A DNA stretch of 64,000 bases. Origin: Flammula alnicola. Lineage: Eukaryota > Basidiomycota > Agaricomycetes > Agaricales > Strophariaceae. The notes beneath the pieces were generated by a model. That model saw nothing but the letters and a program-made list of their open reading frames with translations. It made no database searches and was not told the origin of the DNA. Each line of letters opens with the position of its first letter. Position 1 is the first letter of the stretch. The DNA lies in the NCBI GenBank assembly GCA_015499995.1, contig JADNRV010000003.1, positions 1-64,000 on the forward strand, written 5' to 3'. Made by a program: the position numbers and the translations under genes. Positions 9,754-22,317 of this stretch are shown here, piece after piece.

Positions 9754-12700
9754 GAGTTGCCAGTCTGACACCAAAAGTTCCTCTCGAGAGTGCTTCGGTT
9801 GGGACTGCCGATGAACATACAACCGCTACCACATCTGGATCATTCAAGTCTGAGGCTGTGGACCAGCTAAGGAGTGACATGGAGGAGCGCGAATTTGGCC
9901 GACGACCCGGTCAAGCACCCAGTATAGCAAGCGATAGCACGACCACTGTGAGCGCGGCCCCGGCACAGAGCACAACGGCAACCAGTGCAGTTATCATACC
10001 CAACAAAAGCACTATGGAAGAAGAGCACATCGATATACCTTACGGTCGAGAGGGTCATGACAGTGGTGTGACGACGATCGACGATAGGGCTGGGGATACG
10101 GGTAGGGATATTGATGGAGATACCGAACCTCCTGACAGCGCTAGTGAATATGCAAACCCAACGATGCCTAGAAACCCGCCAGCTGGTCGGATGGGATTAA
10201 GTGCGAGGCTTAAAGGAGCTGAAGACGATGATGATGCTGTGCCCGGAAATCGCAGCGGGGACAACCTATACGACAAATATGGACGATCATCCGTGGACTC
10301 GACTCGCTCAGCTGGAGGAAATGGCATGGGCTCTCGTCTGATAAATGGTAGAGTAAGCACCTCTGAAGACACGGAGAAAATGCGCCGCGATTATGAATAC
10401 AAGATTGCCACGATGCAAACGCAAGTCACGACCTTGGAACGGGATCTTGACGATGCAGCAGAAAATGAGAAGAGGAGGAAGGAGAGCGAAGCTCGAGTAA
10501 GGCAGTTGGACGAAGAGCTTGCAGGTTTACTTCAAGTGAGTTTGTTTTGAAATTATTCTTAGATGTCGGTTTTAATAGGCTTGCAGAGAGCCGAGGAGCA
10601 GAGCCTTGCAATGCGATCAATGCAGAAGGAACTCGAAGATCTAAAGGAAGCTCGTCAGCGGGAAGCCCGCCAAGCTCAGGATGATCGGGAAGAGCTGATC
10701 ATCTTCCGTGATCGCTGCAATAAACTTGAAGAAGAGAACGAGCTTCGCCAAGGAGCGGTAATTACTTTTGACCTTCTGCATAATATGTCACTGCTGACGT
10801 TGCTTTCCAAGGCGGACTCTGAGAATGTGGACCAGCTAAGAAGTGCCATGGAGGACCTAGTAATGGAAATAAGCGAACTTTCACGGCGTAACGATGAATT
10901 GATGACCTCGAAGGAATCAGATAATGTCCTTATTCGTGATATGGATAACCAGCTGAAGGAATACAAGCGCAAGTATGAACAGGCGAAGACGGAGCTGCGC
11001 AGCCCTCTCATAACCGACGACTTGTTTTCGCTATGGTCAGATATGCCTGTTACATTCCACAGGTTTTTATTCATTTCTTGTCATGCAAAATTCCAATGCA
11101 ATTGACATTACGCTACTTTCAGCGTCGATGAATGGAATGCACATTTTGCCAACATGGCCAAATCCACGGAACCAACCTTCACGGACAATGCCCCCAAACA
11201 AGTTGTCACCGTGCCAGAATTACCTTGTGTGACCTCTTCTACTACCAATATACAACCTACTTACAACACAGCGGCGACCATGCCCGCGAAAGATTGGGAC
11301 CTTAGTAACCTTCTGCTCGCACAAATGGGTTACGTCCAAACAAATCCCGGCAGCAACTTTAACCAACAATTCGACACCCCAATACCGTCATACATACCAG
11401 GGACTACCATGCCACAAATGGGTACAGGCAACACGGCCTATGCCACTACCCCGAAGATTGTCAACAGTGGATATGCACCCGCCGTTAAAGGTGAGCCCCG
11501 CAATTCCATCCGCTCGTAGCATAGAGTTTCGGTCTAACATTGTTCCACGAAATCAGCCACATCGCAGCTCTTCCTCCAGGCTCCCAAGTTCGATCGGGGT
11601 GAAGACCAACTACCGATGGCGCCTGATGGAGGTGTCCTGGACATCCACATCACGGCGTTCTTGTCCGCTGTTGACAGCTTCCTCACTGCTGGCCGGTCTA
11701 ATGCGCTTACGCGTGTGCTAACGCCTATGAAGTCAGTCATCAACGTTGTAACAAATATTATCGAGGACGTCAAAGCATTCGAGCGGCGGCCTGTGCGAGA
11801 TCGGGCAGATGTTGACGCCGACAGTCTGCGGTCGCTAAGAGACAGAGCAGAAGCGACGCTCAGCAACTTGGTTGCAGCCACGAAAATACACGCGTCAAGC
11901 TCGGGAATGTCGCCTGTCAGCTTGCTTGATGCCGCCGCCAGCCATGTATCTGTTACTATTACCGAAATCGGCAGGACGATTTGTATCAGAAAGGCAACCA
12001 AGGCTGAACAGGAGCAGTACGCTTACACCACGTACGCAGGGCCTCCTGCTTCCGCACTGGACGGGTTCTCTCCGTCACTACGGTCTGTAGAGGAGACGCG
12101 GTCAGGACACCAACGCAAGGCCAGTCAGGCATCGCCGTCAAGCCGCGGCGGGCAGTTCTTCTTCAAGTCTCCGAGCTCGCCACTCAACAATCAAAGTTGG
12201 TCGTACATGGACAACAGACGGAGGCCACCATCAGACAACTCGAGCTCGGTGCAGACAAACTCGCCTCCACCTATCTTCGACACGCATAGCAATTTGGAAA
12301 GTGTTATGAGCGACGACTCTGTACAAGCCGAGGGACCGGAAGACGCTTGGGCAGAATTAAAGGTCCGTTGAAATTTCCATTCCGAATGATCAAACCACTC
12401 AATTTTTTTCTTTTTCTTTTTCTCCTTTTTTCAGCCATACCTCGAGGCCCAGACAGAGTCTATCGTATATGCGATCCAAAGCGCGCTATCCGGCGTGCGC
12501 AGCCCGACGCCATCGCCCACGCTGAACGAGAACCTGACGCAGATTATCACGATCGTGTCGAGCATCGTCGCCGTGTGCAACGACAACCTCCCGCCGGCGT
12601 CTGCGCAGCAAGGGAACGAGATCCTGCGCGAGCTCAGCGACCACGCGAACAAGCTGAGCGAGGTGCAGGCCCTGCCCGAGGTGACCAAGGAGTCGCGGCA

Positions 12701-12761
12701 AATCATGGCCAAGTCGAGCTTTGCGATTGCGAATGCGATGAAGGGCTTGATGAAGTTGTGA
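9754..12761 (+). CDS. SPA2: SPA2-like polarisome scaffold, N-terminal repeats missing
   Basis: SPA2 organises formins and MAP kinase modules at growth tips. Seen here: an acidic linker with VIIPNKSTMEEE, a coiled coil (MRRDYEYKIATMQTQVTTLE onward), the LKEYKRKYEQAKTELRS block, the conserved ATSQLFLQAPKFD / GGVLDIHITAF / RVLTPMKSV region, and a helical C-terminus ending MKGLMKL. Introns: 10536-10586, 10758-10811, 11063-11122, 11491-11556 and 12363-12434. Two oddities. The SHD1/GIT repeats that normally open SPA2 are absent, and their place is taken by the preceding hypothetical gene read in frame through intron 9691-9753. The segment between TELRS (about 11003) and VKATSQ (about 11484) is foreign to SPA2 and resembles the tail of a fungal transcription factor. 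Confidence 0.8.
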
Positions 12762-13175
12762 TTTCTGTCTTCGTTCTTTTTCTTTTTCTCATGTTGTGCT
12801 TCGCTCTTCGCACTTTTTCCTCTTCCTTCATCTGTCCATTCCTTGCGACAGCAAGCTGTTTTTAATATAATGATCCACGTACCTACTGATACCTAAGTCT
12901 TCTTCGTCGCAATACGCGTACACGCAGGGATTTTAGCACGATTGTCTCTTTTGACTCTAATTGTCACGCCTTGCATTGTTCTTTCTCTCAGTCTGTGTTT
13001 TTTTCTAATTCTTTTTTCATGTCTTGTGGCTCTTTCTCCCTTCAAATCCTCTCTATCTCGCATACATACATAGATTGTATCATTCCATTGCTGTCCAGTT
13101 GTCTCTCTGCAGAAATAGGAGAAACAGTGGTGCTAATTTAAGTCTCGTCTTCTCTTCCACACCTTCCACCTCGCG
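12762..13175. other. Intergenic, no gene seen
   Basis: Pyrimidine-rich 3' flank of SPA2 and 5' flank of the next short gene. CT-rich runs at about 12960-13060 are typical of fungal promoters. Nothing else is recognisable. Confidence 0.5.
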
Positions 13176-13835
13176 ATGGCACAACATGGTATGACGGAGA
13201 AAGAAGTCAGGGACCCTTCTGTCGAAATCTTTGGATCGGTCGAACAGGCTGTGCAAGTGCAAGCAAATATGGAGGCGCAGAACTTGGCGGCACTACAGGA
13301 GATGTTGCCTGGTGGTTACGAAAGTTGCCCGATATTCATTGGGGTGAGTCGGCTAGGACCTGGTATTTGGAGCTTGGCAAGCTCAGCTTCGTATGGTGTT
13401 TCCGTCACCAGCGCAAACCTAGAGAGGGAGAAGAGGTTATGTACGCGCCGCTGAATGCCGATGTGGCGATCCGTGTCTGGGGCGAGGGTTGGGAGTTGTA
13501 CAACGCATATTCCTTCGACTTTGTCGACGGGCAGGGTAAGCACGTGTGCGCGCCCGATGATGTCAAGATTTATGCCACCCTACACTCCAGAAGAAGAGGT
13601 GCTATCCATAGAGCAGTACATGCAAAGGGCCTCAGCTGGTGACCTCGACAATCTTGTTCGTGTGCCGATCTACGACCCCAACAACTTGAAGTACGATAAA
13701 CAGTGGGAGACGTACCTCAAAGTTACGGAAGGCACTGTTCTTCGGATTAAGCTACCCAACCACGTAGATAGTTACTTCCAAATCCCTACGCGAGTTCGAG
13801 GTGGAAAGACGCTTCATCTCCAGTCGTCGTGATGA
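13176..13835 (+). pseudogene. Short unknown gene in three frames (decayed or unusually spliced)
   Basis: An ATG at 13176 opens MAQHGMTEKEV and runs to about 13316. The plausible continuation (PDIHWGESARTWYLELGK, then VAIRVWGEGWELYNAYSF) is in another frame from about 13325. A third frame from about 13568 (PPYTPEEEVLSIEQY...) runs to the TGA at 13830-13832. The only GT-AG pair between the second and third parts (GTAAGC at about 13535 to CAAG at about 13566) would be about 32 bp, short for this genome. I recognise no family. Either two small indels broke the gene or the model needs non-standard introns. Confidence 0.35.
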
Positions 13836-14209
13836 GGTTTTTCGGTATATTTGAGATTTTCAAGTACTGGCCTCGACAATCTTGCCCACTTATTTAATAC
13901 TACTTAGGCGAGGTCTTGGTCTCCCTTACTCTTGATATCTCGCAGTACGACTTTGGAAACTGTATCGGAACGTATGAAAGCTAGTTTTCGGGTTCATCTA
14001 AAGTCGGAACTTTTCATGGATTATACAGGAATCAAATTAGCGCAATAATTCAACAATAAATTTATTCTAATCCTTACGGAAAGTCACCTGGTCGTCCGTC
14101 CTACTTATTCCAAGTAGGGACGTATATAGCGTTAATGATCCTGTATTGGTTGATTGTAAAGATAAATGATAATGCCTGGTATAAAATACAATGTGTGTTC
14201 CTGCGGTGT
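13836..14209. other. Intergenic; second copy of a dispersed ~60-bp repeat
   Basis: No gene. Bases 14050-14087 repeat 7136-7173 exactly, and a TCGTCCGTCCTAC follows in both places. Upstream text (CCTTACTCTTGATAT near 13925) also resembles that before the first copy, so the repeated unit may be longer and diverged. Confidence 0.5.
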
Positions 14210-16848
<2,639 letters not shown>

Positions 16849-17165
16849 CTTTGAGAGGTCTTAGGAGGTCGGGGGTCGTTAACGTTCAGGTGTGGACTTC
16901 GCCGCCAGCACCTAGTCCGAGTTTTATAGAAAACATCACGTCCGATCGATGGTCGACACGTATGCATTATGGAAATTTTCCAAGCCGATACGTGTTCGTG
17001 GTGCGACGTGGAGGGAAGGCTGTGATTGTTGGTTCCACAGAGTGACTCGAACGACACGCACGACTGGTTGCAACCCAGCGGGCTTGGCGGGCTCGGCGAT
17101 GGATCAATCCAGGAGCTTCTAGCAACAAGCGTGGCCAAACAAACGCCCTCAAACACCTCCAATGA
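16849..17165. promoter_or_regulatory. BiP upstream region
   Basis: Upstream flank of BiP, read on the minus strand. It contains an 8-bp dyad ACACGTAT...ATACGTGT (about 16956-16996) and GACGTGG at 17005-17011, which resembles the core of unfolded-protein-response elements bound by bZIP factors. Such sites would fit BiP regulation, but short motifs like these arise by chance. Confidence 0.3.
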
Positions 17166-17173
17166 TCAGCCGC

Positions 17174-18174
17174 TAGTGTTGCCGCCGAAGCGAAGCGAAG
17201 CGAGGCGGAGTGAACACTTCGAATCAACTCGAATTTTCGAGTTGGGTCGAAGTGTCACCTCGAGGTACTTCGCGAGGTCGGTGTTCTCCGCCATCAAAGC
17301 TCCAACCAATGAAATGATCAGAAAACTCAACCTGGGAAAGAAATCAAACTGGCCTGATCTGAACTCACCTCGCAACCAAATTGATTAGATATGATAAACC
17401 CAGCACCTACACTGTAGAAATTGCTTGTTGAAGTTATTGAGTCAAATGAAAACCATTGCTCTGCATTTTTGAGGTTCTGATGAACCTAATCGATGGGCGA
17501 CAGCTTTTTCAGATATTTGAACACAAGATACCCCATGTCGGTGGGATTTTGTACATGATGGCGTTAACTTTGCTGTATTACGCCCCCTTTGATGAAAAGG
17601 TGGGGTAGATTCTGCACAAGAAATAATGATATTATTTCTTGGTTACTTCTAATGGTATCGCGTCCAGATTAGAGGCAAAAATAAAGGGAGGGGGCATAGA
17701 GCGTCATGAGCAAGTCAAGTCGAACGCAAAGGCGGACGCGCGGTAGGGTTGGGTAAAAAACCCTAGGTTTTTTACCAAAACGTTTTTTACCGGTAAAATA
17801 CCGGTAAATTACCAGGTAAATTACCCCCCCTTGGCGGCGGGTCTGTGGGGTTTTTTAACTGCATGGCCACGTGATATATATGAGCCGCGCAGGTGGCCAA
17901 ATTCTTTTACAAAGTCTTACGAAAATCGAATCACGTGATGGTAAATTACCGGTAAAATACTGGTAAATTACCTGTCCCTCTCACAGAAAAAAATTTCGAG
18001 GTAAATTACTAGTAAATTACCCCCCGTGGAGGTTTTTTACCCAACCCTAACTTCGTGTCACCTCGTCGAGGTGACCTCGAACCAACTCGTTGACAACGAA
18101 GTGATCCGAAGTGGTGCATTTTCGAACCGAAGCGAAGTCTACCTCGAAGTCACTTCGCTCCGGCGACAACACTA
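17174..18174. mobile_element. 1,001-bp hAT-like non-autonomous element
   Basis: Flanked by a perfect 8-bp target duplication TCAGCCGC (17166-17173 and 18175-18182). Termini TAGTGTTGCCGCCGAAGCGAAG and its near-complement pair over about 24 bp with three mismatches. The 8-bp duplication and TAG-type ends are hAT hallmarks. Subterminal CGAAGTG/CACTTCG repeats fill both arms. There is no transposase frame inside. A separate TA-flanked MITE (17746-18047) is nested in its right half. Confidence 0.85.
17746..18047. mobile_element. 302-bp Tc1/mariner-like MITE nested in the hAT element
   Basis: Inverted termini GGGTTGGGTAAAAAACC / complement, flanked by TA dinucleotides at 17744-17745 and 18048-18049. 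The interior is a series of GGTAAATTACC and GGTAAAATACC near-palindromes with a short unique core. TA duplications are the mark of the Tc1/mariner superfamily. It interrupts the right subterminal repeat of the hAT element, so it arrived later. Confidence 0.8.
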
Positions 18175-18277
18175 TCAGCCGCCCAGCCTGGGGCCAATGG
18201 GTGCATAGATAGCATGGTGAACTGAAACCCAAAGGAACCTTGGAGTGTGGAGATTCGAGAAGATACCGGTTATGTAC

Positions 18278-19387
18278 CATTAGACTCGCTAGCCAGTCAC
18301 GCTCGCGAGCTCTAGTCACAGAGAGTCACAAGAGCACATGATTAAGCAAGGAGCGAGCTCGCGAGCGGACTGGGCTGTCTCGGGCCCATTTTGGGTGATG
18401 GCAGTTTTCCCCGCCATTTCAGACCTCTCAACTTCGTCGAAAAAAGTGGCCACATCTCAAAAAAAAGTCCTAAAATTGAGTATACATAATATCATCTTTT
18501 TTACCTTTAGAGTTTAATGAGACAAACTCGAAAAAAATGATTTTTTTTGCACAATGGTCTTGGTGAACGACGGCGCACGGGCCTGCCAACGATGAGCAGG
18601 AAAATGTCGAAAAAAAGTTGTATATTCAAATCTACTTAAAATCGAAAATTAACCACTTTTTATATACCCAATTTTGAGACTTTTTTTCGCCATTGAGACG
18701 CGTTTTCGACGAAGTACCGAGGTATGAATTTGGCGGGCTCCGCCAAAAGAGGCCCGAGACCAAGGGGGTGCGCCAAATAAAAAAAAGTACCTAGGGTCGA
18801 TTTATTTTTTAAGCCAATATTTCATGGACTAACTAACTAACATAATCAGGAACCATCCCGATATGGTAATATTACATCAGCAATGACGCAGGCACTTGTC
18901 TCTCCACCGGATTTCTTGCACATGTCGCAAACTCATTTATGAGGTGCTTGCTTGAGGTTTATATGTTCTAAATGGTACTGTAGATGTATTAGTATAGTAT
19001 TCCAATGAAATATAATTTTTTGACCATTGAAAATGGCCGAGGAAAGTGACTCACCCAATGTGGGGCCATCAGTGCTGCAAACTATGTTCTACAACATTTC
19101 TATATGTATTACATCTAATATTTAATAGATGTAAGGCAATATATGGTGTAAAACCTGCCTTGGGTCACTTCAAACCACCTATTTTGGGACATTTATAGAG
19201 GGGTATAAATATTTTTTTCGCCAGCCAGCGGCTGGACTAACTAACCAACCCCCGGTCAGCTATTAAGGTTCGCGCACCCCCTTGCCCGAGACAGACCAGC
19301 CGGCTTCGCAAGTTGTCGAGTTTACTCTCACAAACCACGTGCACTTAGTCTCACGTGTTGCGAAGCCGGATGGGGACGAGCCTAATG
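18278..19387. mobile_element. Long foldback element with subterminal hairpins (interrupted)
   Basis: Outer inverted ends CATTAGACTCG (18278-18288) and CGAGCCTAATG (19377-19387) are flanked by TAC on both sides. The inner arms match again as CTGTCTCGGGCC (18375-18386) and its complement (18753-18760 continued at 19293). AAAAAAGTC-rich inner arms pair at about 18440-18490 and 18660-18710. Each end also folds locally: 12-bp perfect arms at 18301-18312/18355-18366, and at 19300-19311/19358-19369. A 524-bp element is inserted in the right arm. Boundaries and the 3-bp duplication are less certain than the fold itself. Confidence 0.6.
18761..19284. mobile_element. 524-bp hAT-like MITE nested in the foldback element
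   Basis: Perfect 13-bp inverted termini CAAGGGGGTGCGC / GCGCACCCCCTTG and a perfect 8-bp target duplication CCCGAGAC (18753-18760 and 19285-19292). Removing the element and one duplication restores the inverted arm of the surrounding foldback, which proves nesting. There are no coding frames. The 8-bp duplication points to hAT-type mobilisation. Confidence 0.9.
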
Positions 19388-19700
19388 TACCATGCTCGAA
19401 TTCACGATGAAGTCATGCGGTGGTATATTTTTCAGGCCCTTACATGGTGCATCTCCAGGCCTCTCTGCAAAACAATTCAAAGGATTCAGGATGGAGGAAA
19501 CAACTCATGAATTACGCTGCTAATCGCTGAGAAGTACCCTATCTTTATTCCGACAATGGGCGCGTATCTAATATACACGATGATTAATTGTCCAAATGCT
19601 AGTCAGAAAAAAAAGTGAAAAATGAGGGATGAATGAAGGGCGAGCTAAGTAATACAACCATGCCACTTAATCTAAGTATGTATGCGCGTGTAACAGCAAT
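19388..19700. other. 3' flank of PEPCK, no gene seen
   Basis: AT-rich sequence between the foldback element and the PEPCK stop. No frames with domain content and no clear repeats. Confidence 0.5.
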
Positions 19701-21724
19701 CTAGACCCGAGGACCCGCCAACCTGACCTTCTCATCGACGTCCGACTCGTAGAGAGCGAAGGCCTTGCCGAACATGCCAGCGAGCTTCCTGATTTCCTTC
19801 TGGAAGGCCTCCTTGTCCGGCCAGGCGATCGAAGGGTTGAGGAGCTCGCGGGGAACACCCTCGAGGCTGGTGGGGATCGACAGGTTGAAGGTGCCGAAGT
19901 TCTCGAACTCGGCCTTGGCGAGCTCGCCAGAGTGCACGGCGTCGACGATGCGACGGGTGTACTTGAGTGGGCAACGCTTGCCGCTACCGAACTTGCCGGC
20001 GGTCCAGCCGGTGTTGATGAGCCAGCAGTCGACGTTGTGCTTGGCCATGCGCTCAGCAAGCATGGATGCATAGCGTCCGGGCTGTATACACAGGTATTAG
20101 TGGCAGATCAAGCTATATTGAAGGAGAAAAACGTACGTGGAGGACGATGAAGGGAGCGCTGTAACATGTAGAAAAGGTAGGGATGGGCTCGAGGACACCA
20201 TCTTCAGTTCCAGGGGTCTTCGAGGTGTAACCAGCCAAGAAGTGGTAGCTGGCTTGTTCGGGGGTGAGTTTGCTGACGGGAGGGAGCACACCGAAGGCAT
20301 CACAAGTCAACATGATGATGTTAGTGGGCTGACGGTCAACGACACAGGGAATCTGGGCGTTGGGGATATATTCGATCGGGTATGCGCAGCGAGTGTTCTC
20401 GGTGATGCTGATGTCGTCATAATCAGGAACACGGGTGGCGGGGTTGTAGACAACGTTCTCGAGAATGCTGCCATACTTGACGGCGTTGAAGATATCGGGC
20501 TCCTTCTCGGCGGAAAGGTTGATGCACTTGGCGTAGCATCCACCCTCGATGTTGAAAACGCCAGTGTCCGACCAGACGTGCTCGTCATCTCCGATGAGAA
20601 GACGGTTGGGATCGGCGGACAGAGTGGTCTTGCCAGTTCCAGACAGACCGAAGAACAGAGTAACATCGCCCTTCTCGATGCCGACGTTGGCGGACGAGTG
20701 GAGGGAAAGTTGGCCGAACTTGACGGGTTGCAAGTAGTGCTGAAAAACAGAATAGCATGAGAATAGAAGCATAAGAAGTTGCGGGAGGATCGTACCATGA
20801 CAGAGAAGACGCCCTTTTTCATTTCGCCAGCGTACTCAGTACCCAAAATAACCATCTCCATGCGCTTGAAGTTTATTTCCACTGAGGTGGTGGAGCTCAT
20901 GCCCTTGGTGAAACGATTGGCAGGGAACTGGCCAGCATTGTAGATGATGAAGTCGGGCTCGCCGAAGTCAGCCAATTGCTCTTCCGTCGGTCGGATGAGC
21001 ATGTTGTGCTAAAGAGACATTGAGACATGCAACAACGGCAGGTATAACAAAAGAACATACCATGAACAAAGCGTGGTAGGCTCGGGCGCAGATAACCCGC
21101 ACTTTGATGCGGTATTTTGGGTCCCACTAGGGAAAATAGGTAAATCCATGATGAAATTTTAAGGGGAAAAAGAAATAAACATACGCCTGCAAATCCATCG
21201 AAGACATAGACGTTGTCCCGCGTGTTGAGGTAATCGATGGCACGCTCTCGGTTGATCTCGAAAGTATCTGAGACAAAGTTAGAAAATCGAGCGAAAGGTT
21301 GGAATGGCGGTAGGAAAACTTACGTTCATCCATCTTGATGTTAACGGAACCCCACCAGATCTCATCCTTGCTGGTGTCCTCGTAGACGATACGCTTGTCC
21401 TTGGGACTCCGGCCGGTCTTCTTTCCGGAAAAGTTGATCAGAGCTCCGGAAGAGGAGATGATAGCGCCTTCGTTGCGGATGGCGTCTTCGTAGAGAAGAG
21501 CGACAGGGGCGTTGCGCTTGATCTGGATACGATCCATATCGAAGCCGGCCTGCGAGAAGTACTCGAGATCCTGGCCGATGACTAGGGGCGGGATGAGCAA
21601 AGCATAATAACAGGGCGAGATGGAGAGACATACGGTTTGAATGTTGCTCATGGTCGTAGGCTTGAGCATAGTTCTTGTGGAGGATGTGTGGGGTAACGTA
21701 GGGGGTGTGATGAGGGAGAACCAT
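19701..21724 (-). CDS. PCK1: Phosphoenolpyruvate carboxykinase (ATP)
   Basis: Converts oxaloacetate plus ATP to phosphoenolpyruvate, CO2 and ADP, the committed step of gluconeogenesis, in the cytosol. Seen: [14 protein letters not shown] near the start, NAGQFPANR, the kinase-1 P-loop [11 protein letters not shown], the second metal/nucleotide motif [20 protein letters not shown] and [10 protein letters not shown]. It is the ATP-dependent type, not the GTP type, by these motifs. The start ATG at 21724 gives [20 protein letters not shown], a typical fungal N-terminus. About six introns of 50-65 bp. The C-terminus [11 protein letters not shown] is complete. Transcription of such genes is usually glucose-repressed; I saw no convincing regulator site. 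Confidence 0.96.
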
Positions 21725-22317
21725 TTTCGAAAATGCGGGGAACTGAGAGAGGGAGGTTAGTATTTATACGGGGTAAGATCCGCAAGCGTGCGAAGAGTAG
21801 GAGTCTGGTGCATACCTGTCTATAGTGGGGCCGTCTAAGAGAACTGTAAAGAGTGGGGCGAGAAACAGGGCTAGTCCGCCATTTTATAGCAGACAAACAA
21901 CGCCTTTCCATCCCTCAATCCCCCGGAATCCTGGGATTCACACCTGCAAATCACAGCAGGACTGGCCGATATGGCCCGATCGGTTATCCGCACTCAAGCC
22001 TCCGTCACCCTCTCCGCGCACGGAGCAAAGGCTCGTCGTAAAGGTATGTCGAATATGTCAATGCTTGTTGCATTTGGTCCTATCACATGCACCATCTTCC
22101 ATTTACAGTAACCCTCCGAGACCTCTCTCTTCTTCTCCCGCCTCACTCTAGATCTTTCACCCGTACGGCTCCCCGCCTTTTTCTACCCAATCCCGGGCCA
22201 CCAATAGGGGCCTTTTTATTTTCGTCGAGCCCAGAATGAATCCAGCTTAACCTTGAAGCTTGAAGGATTACTTATTATAAGCAACCTCACCCGTCTCTCC
22301 AATGGCTCAATTCTAGA
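21725..22317. promoter_or_regulatory. Divergent promoter between PEPCK and the acetyltransferase
   Basis: 593 bp shared upstream region. A small ATG frame at 21971 (MARSVIRTQASVTL..., followed by a GTATGT donor) could be a 5' exon or upstream ORF of the plus-strand gene but has no other support. Confidence 0.4.

Noticed and set aside
17700..18060. Telomere-like TAGGGTT at 17744
   Set aside because: Only one unit at each end in opposite orientation; it is part of the inverted termini of the TA-flanked MITE, not a telomeric array.
20137..20760. 207-residue open frame on the plus strand inside PEPCK
   Set aside because: Antisense shadow of a conserved gene with strong codon bias; the minus strand carries unmistakable PEPCK motifs.
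21971..22110. Small ATG frame upstream of the acetyltransferase
   Set aside because: Could be an upstream exon, but there is no homology and no splice path to the main frame that I could confirm.
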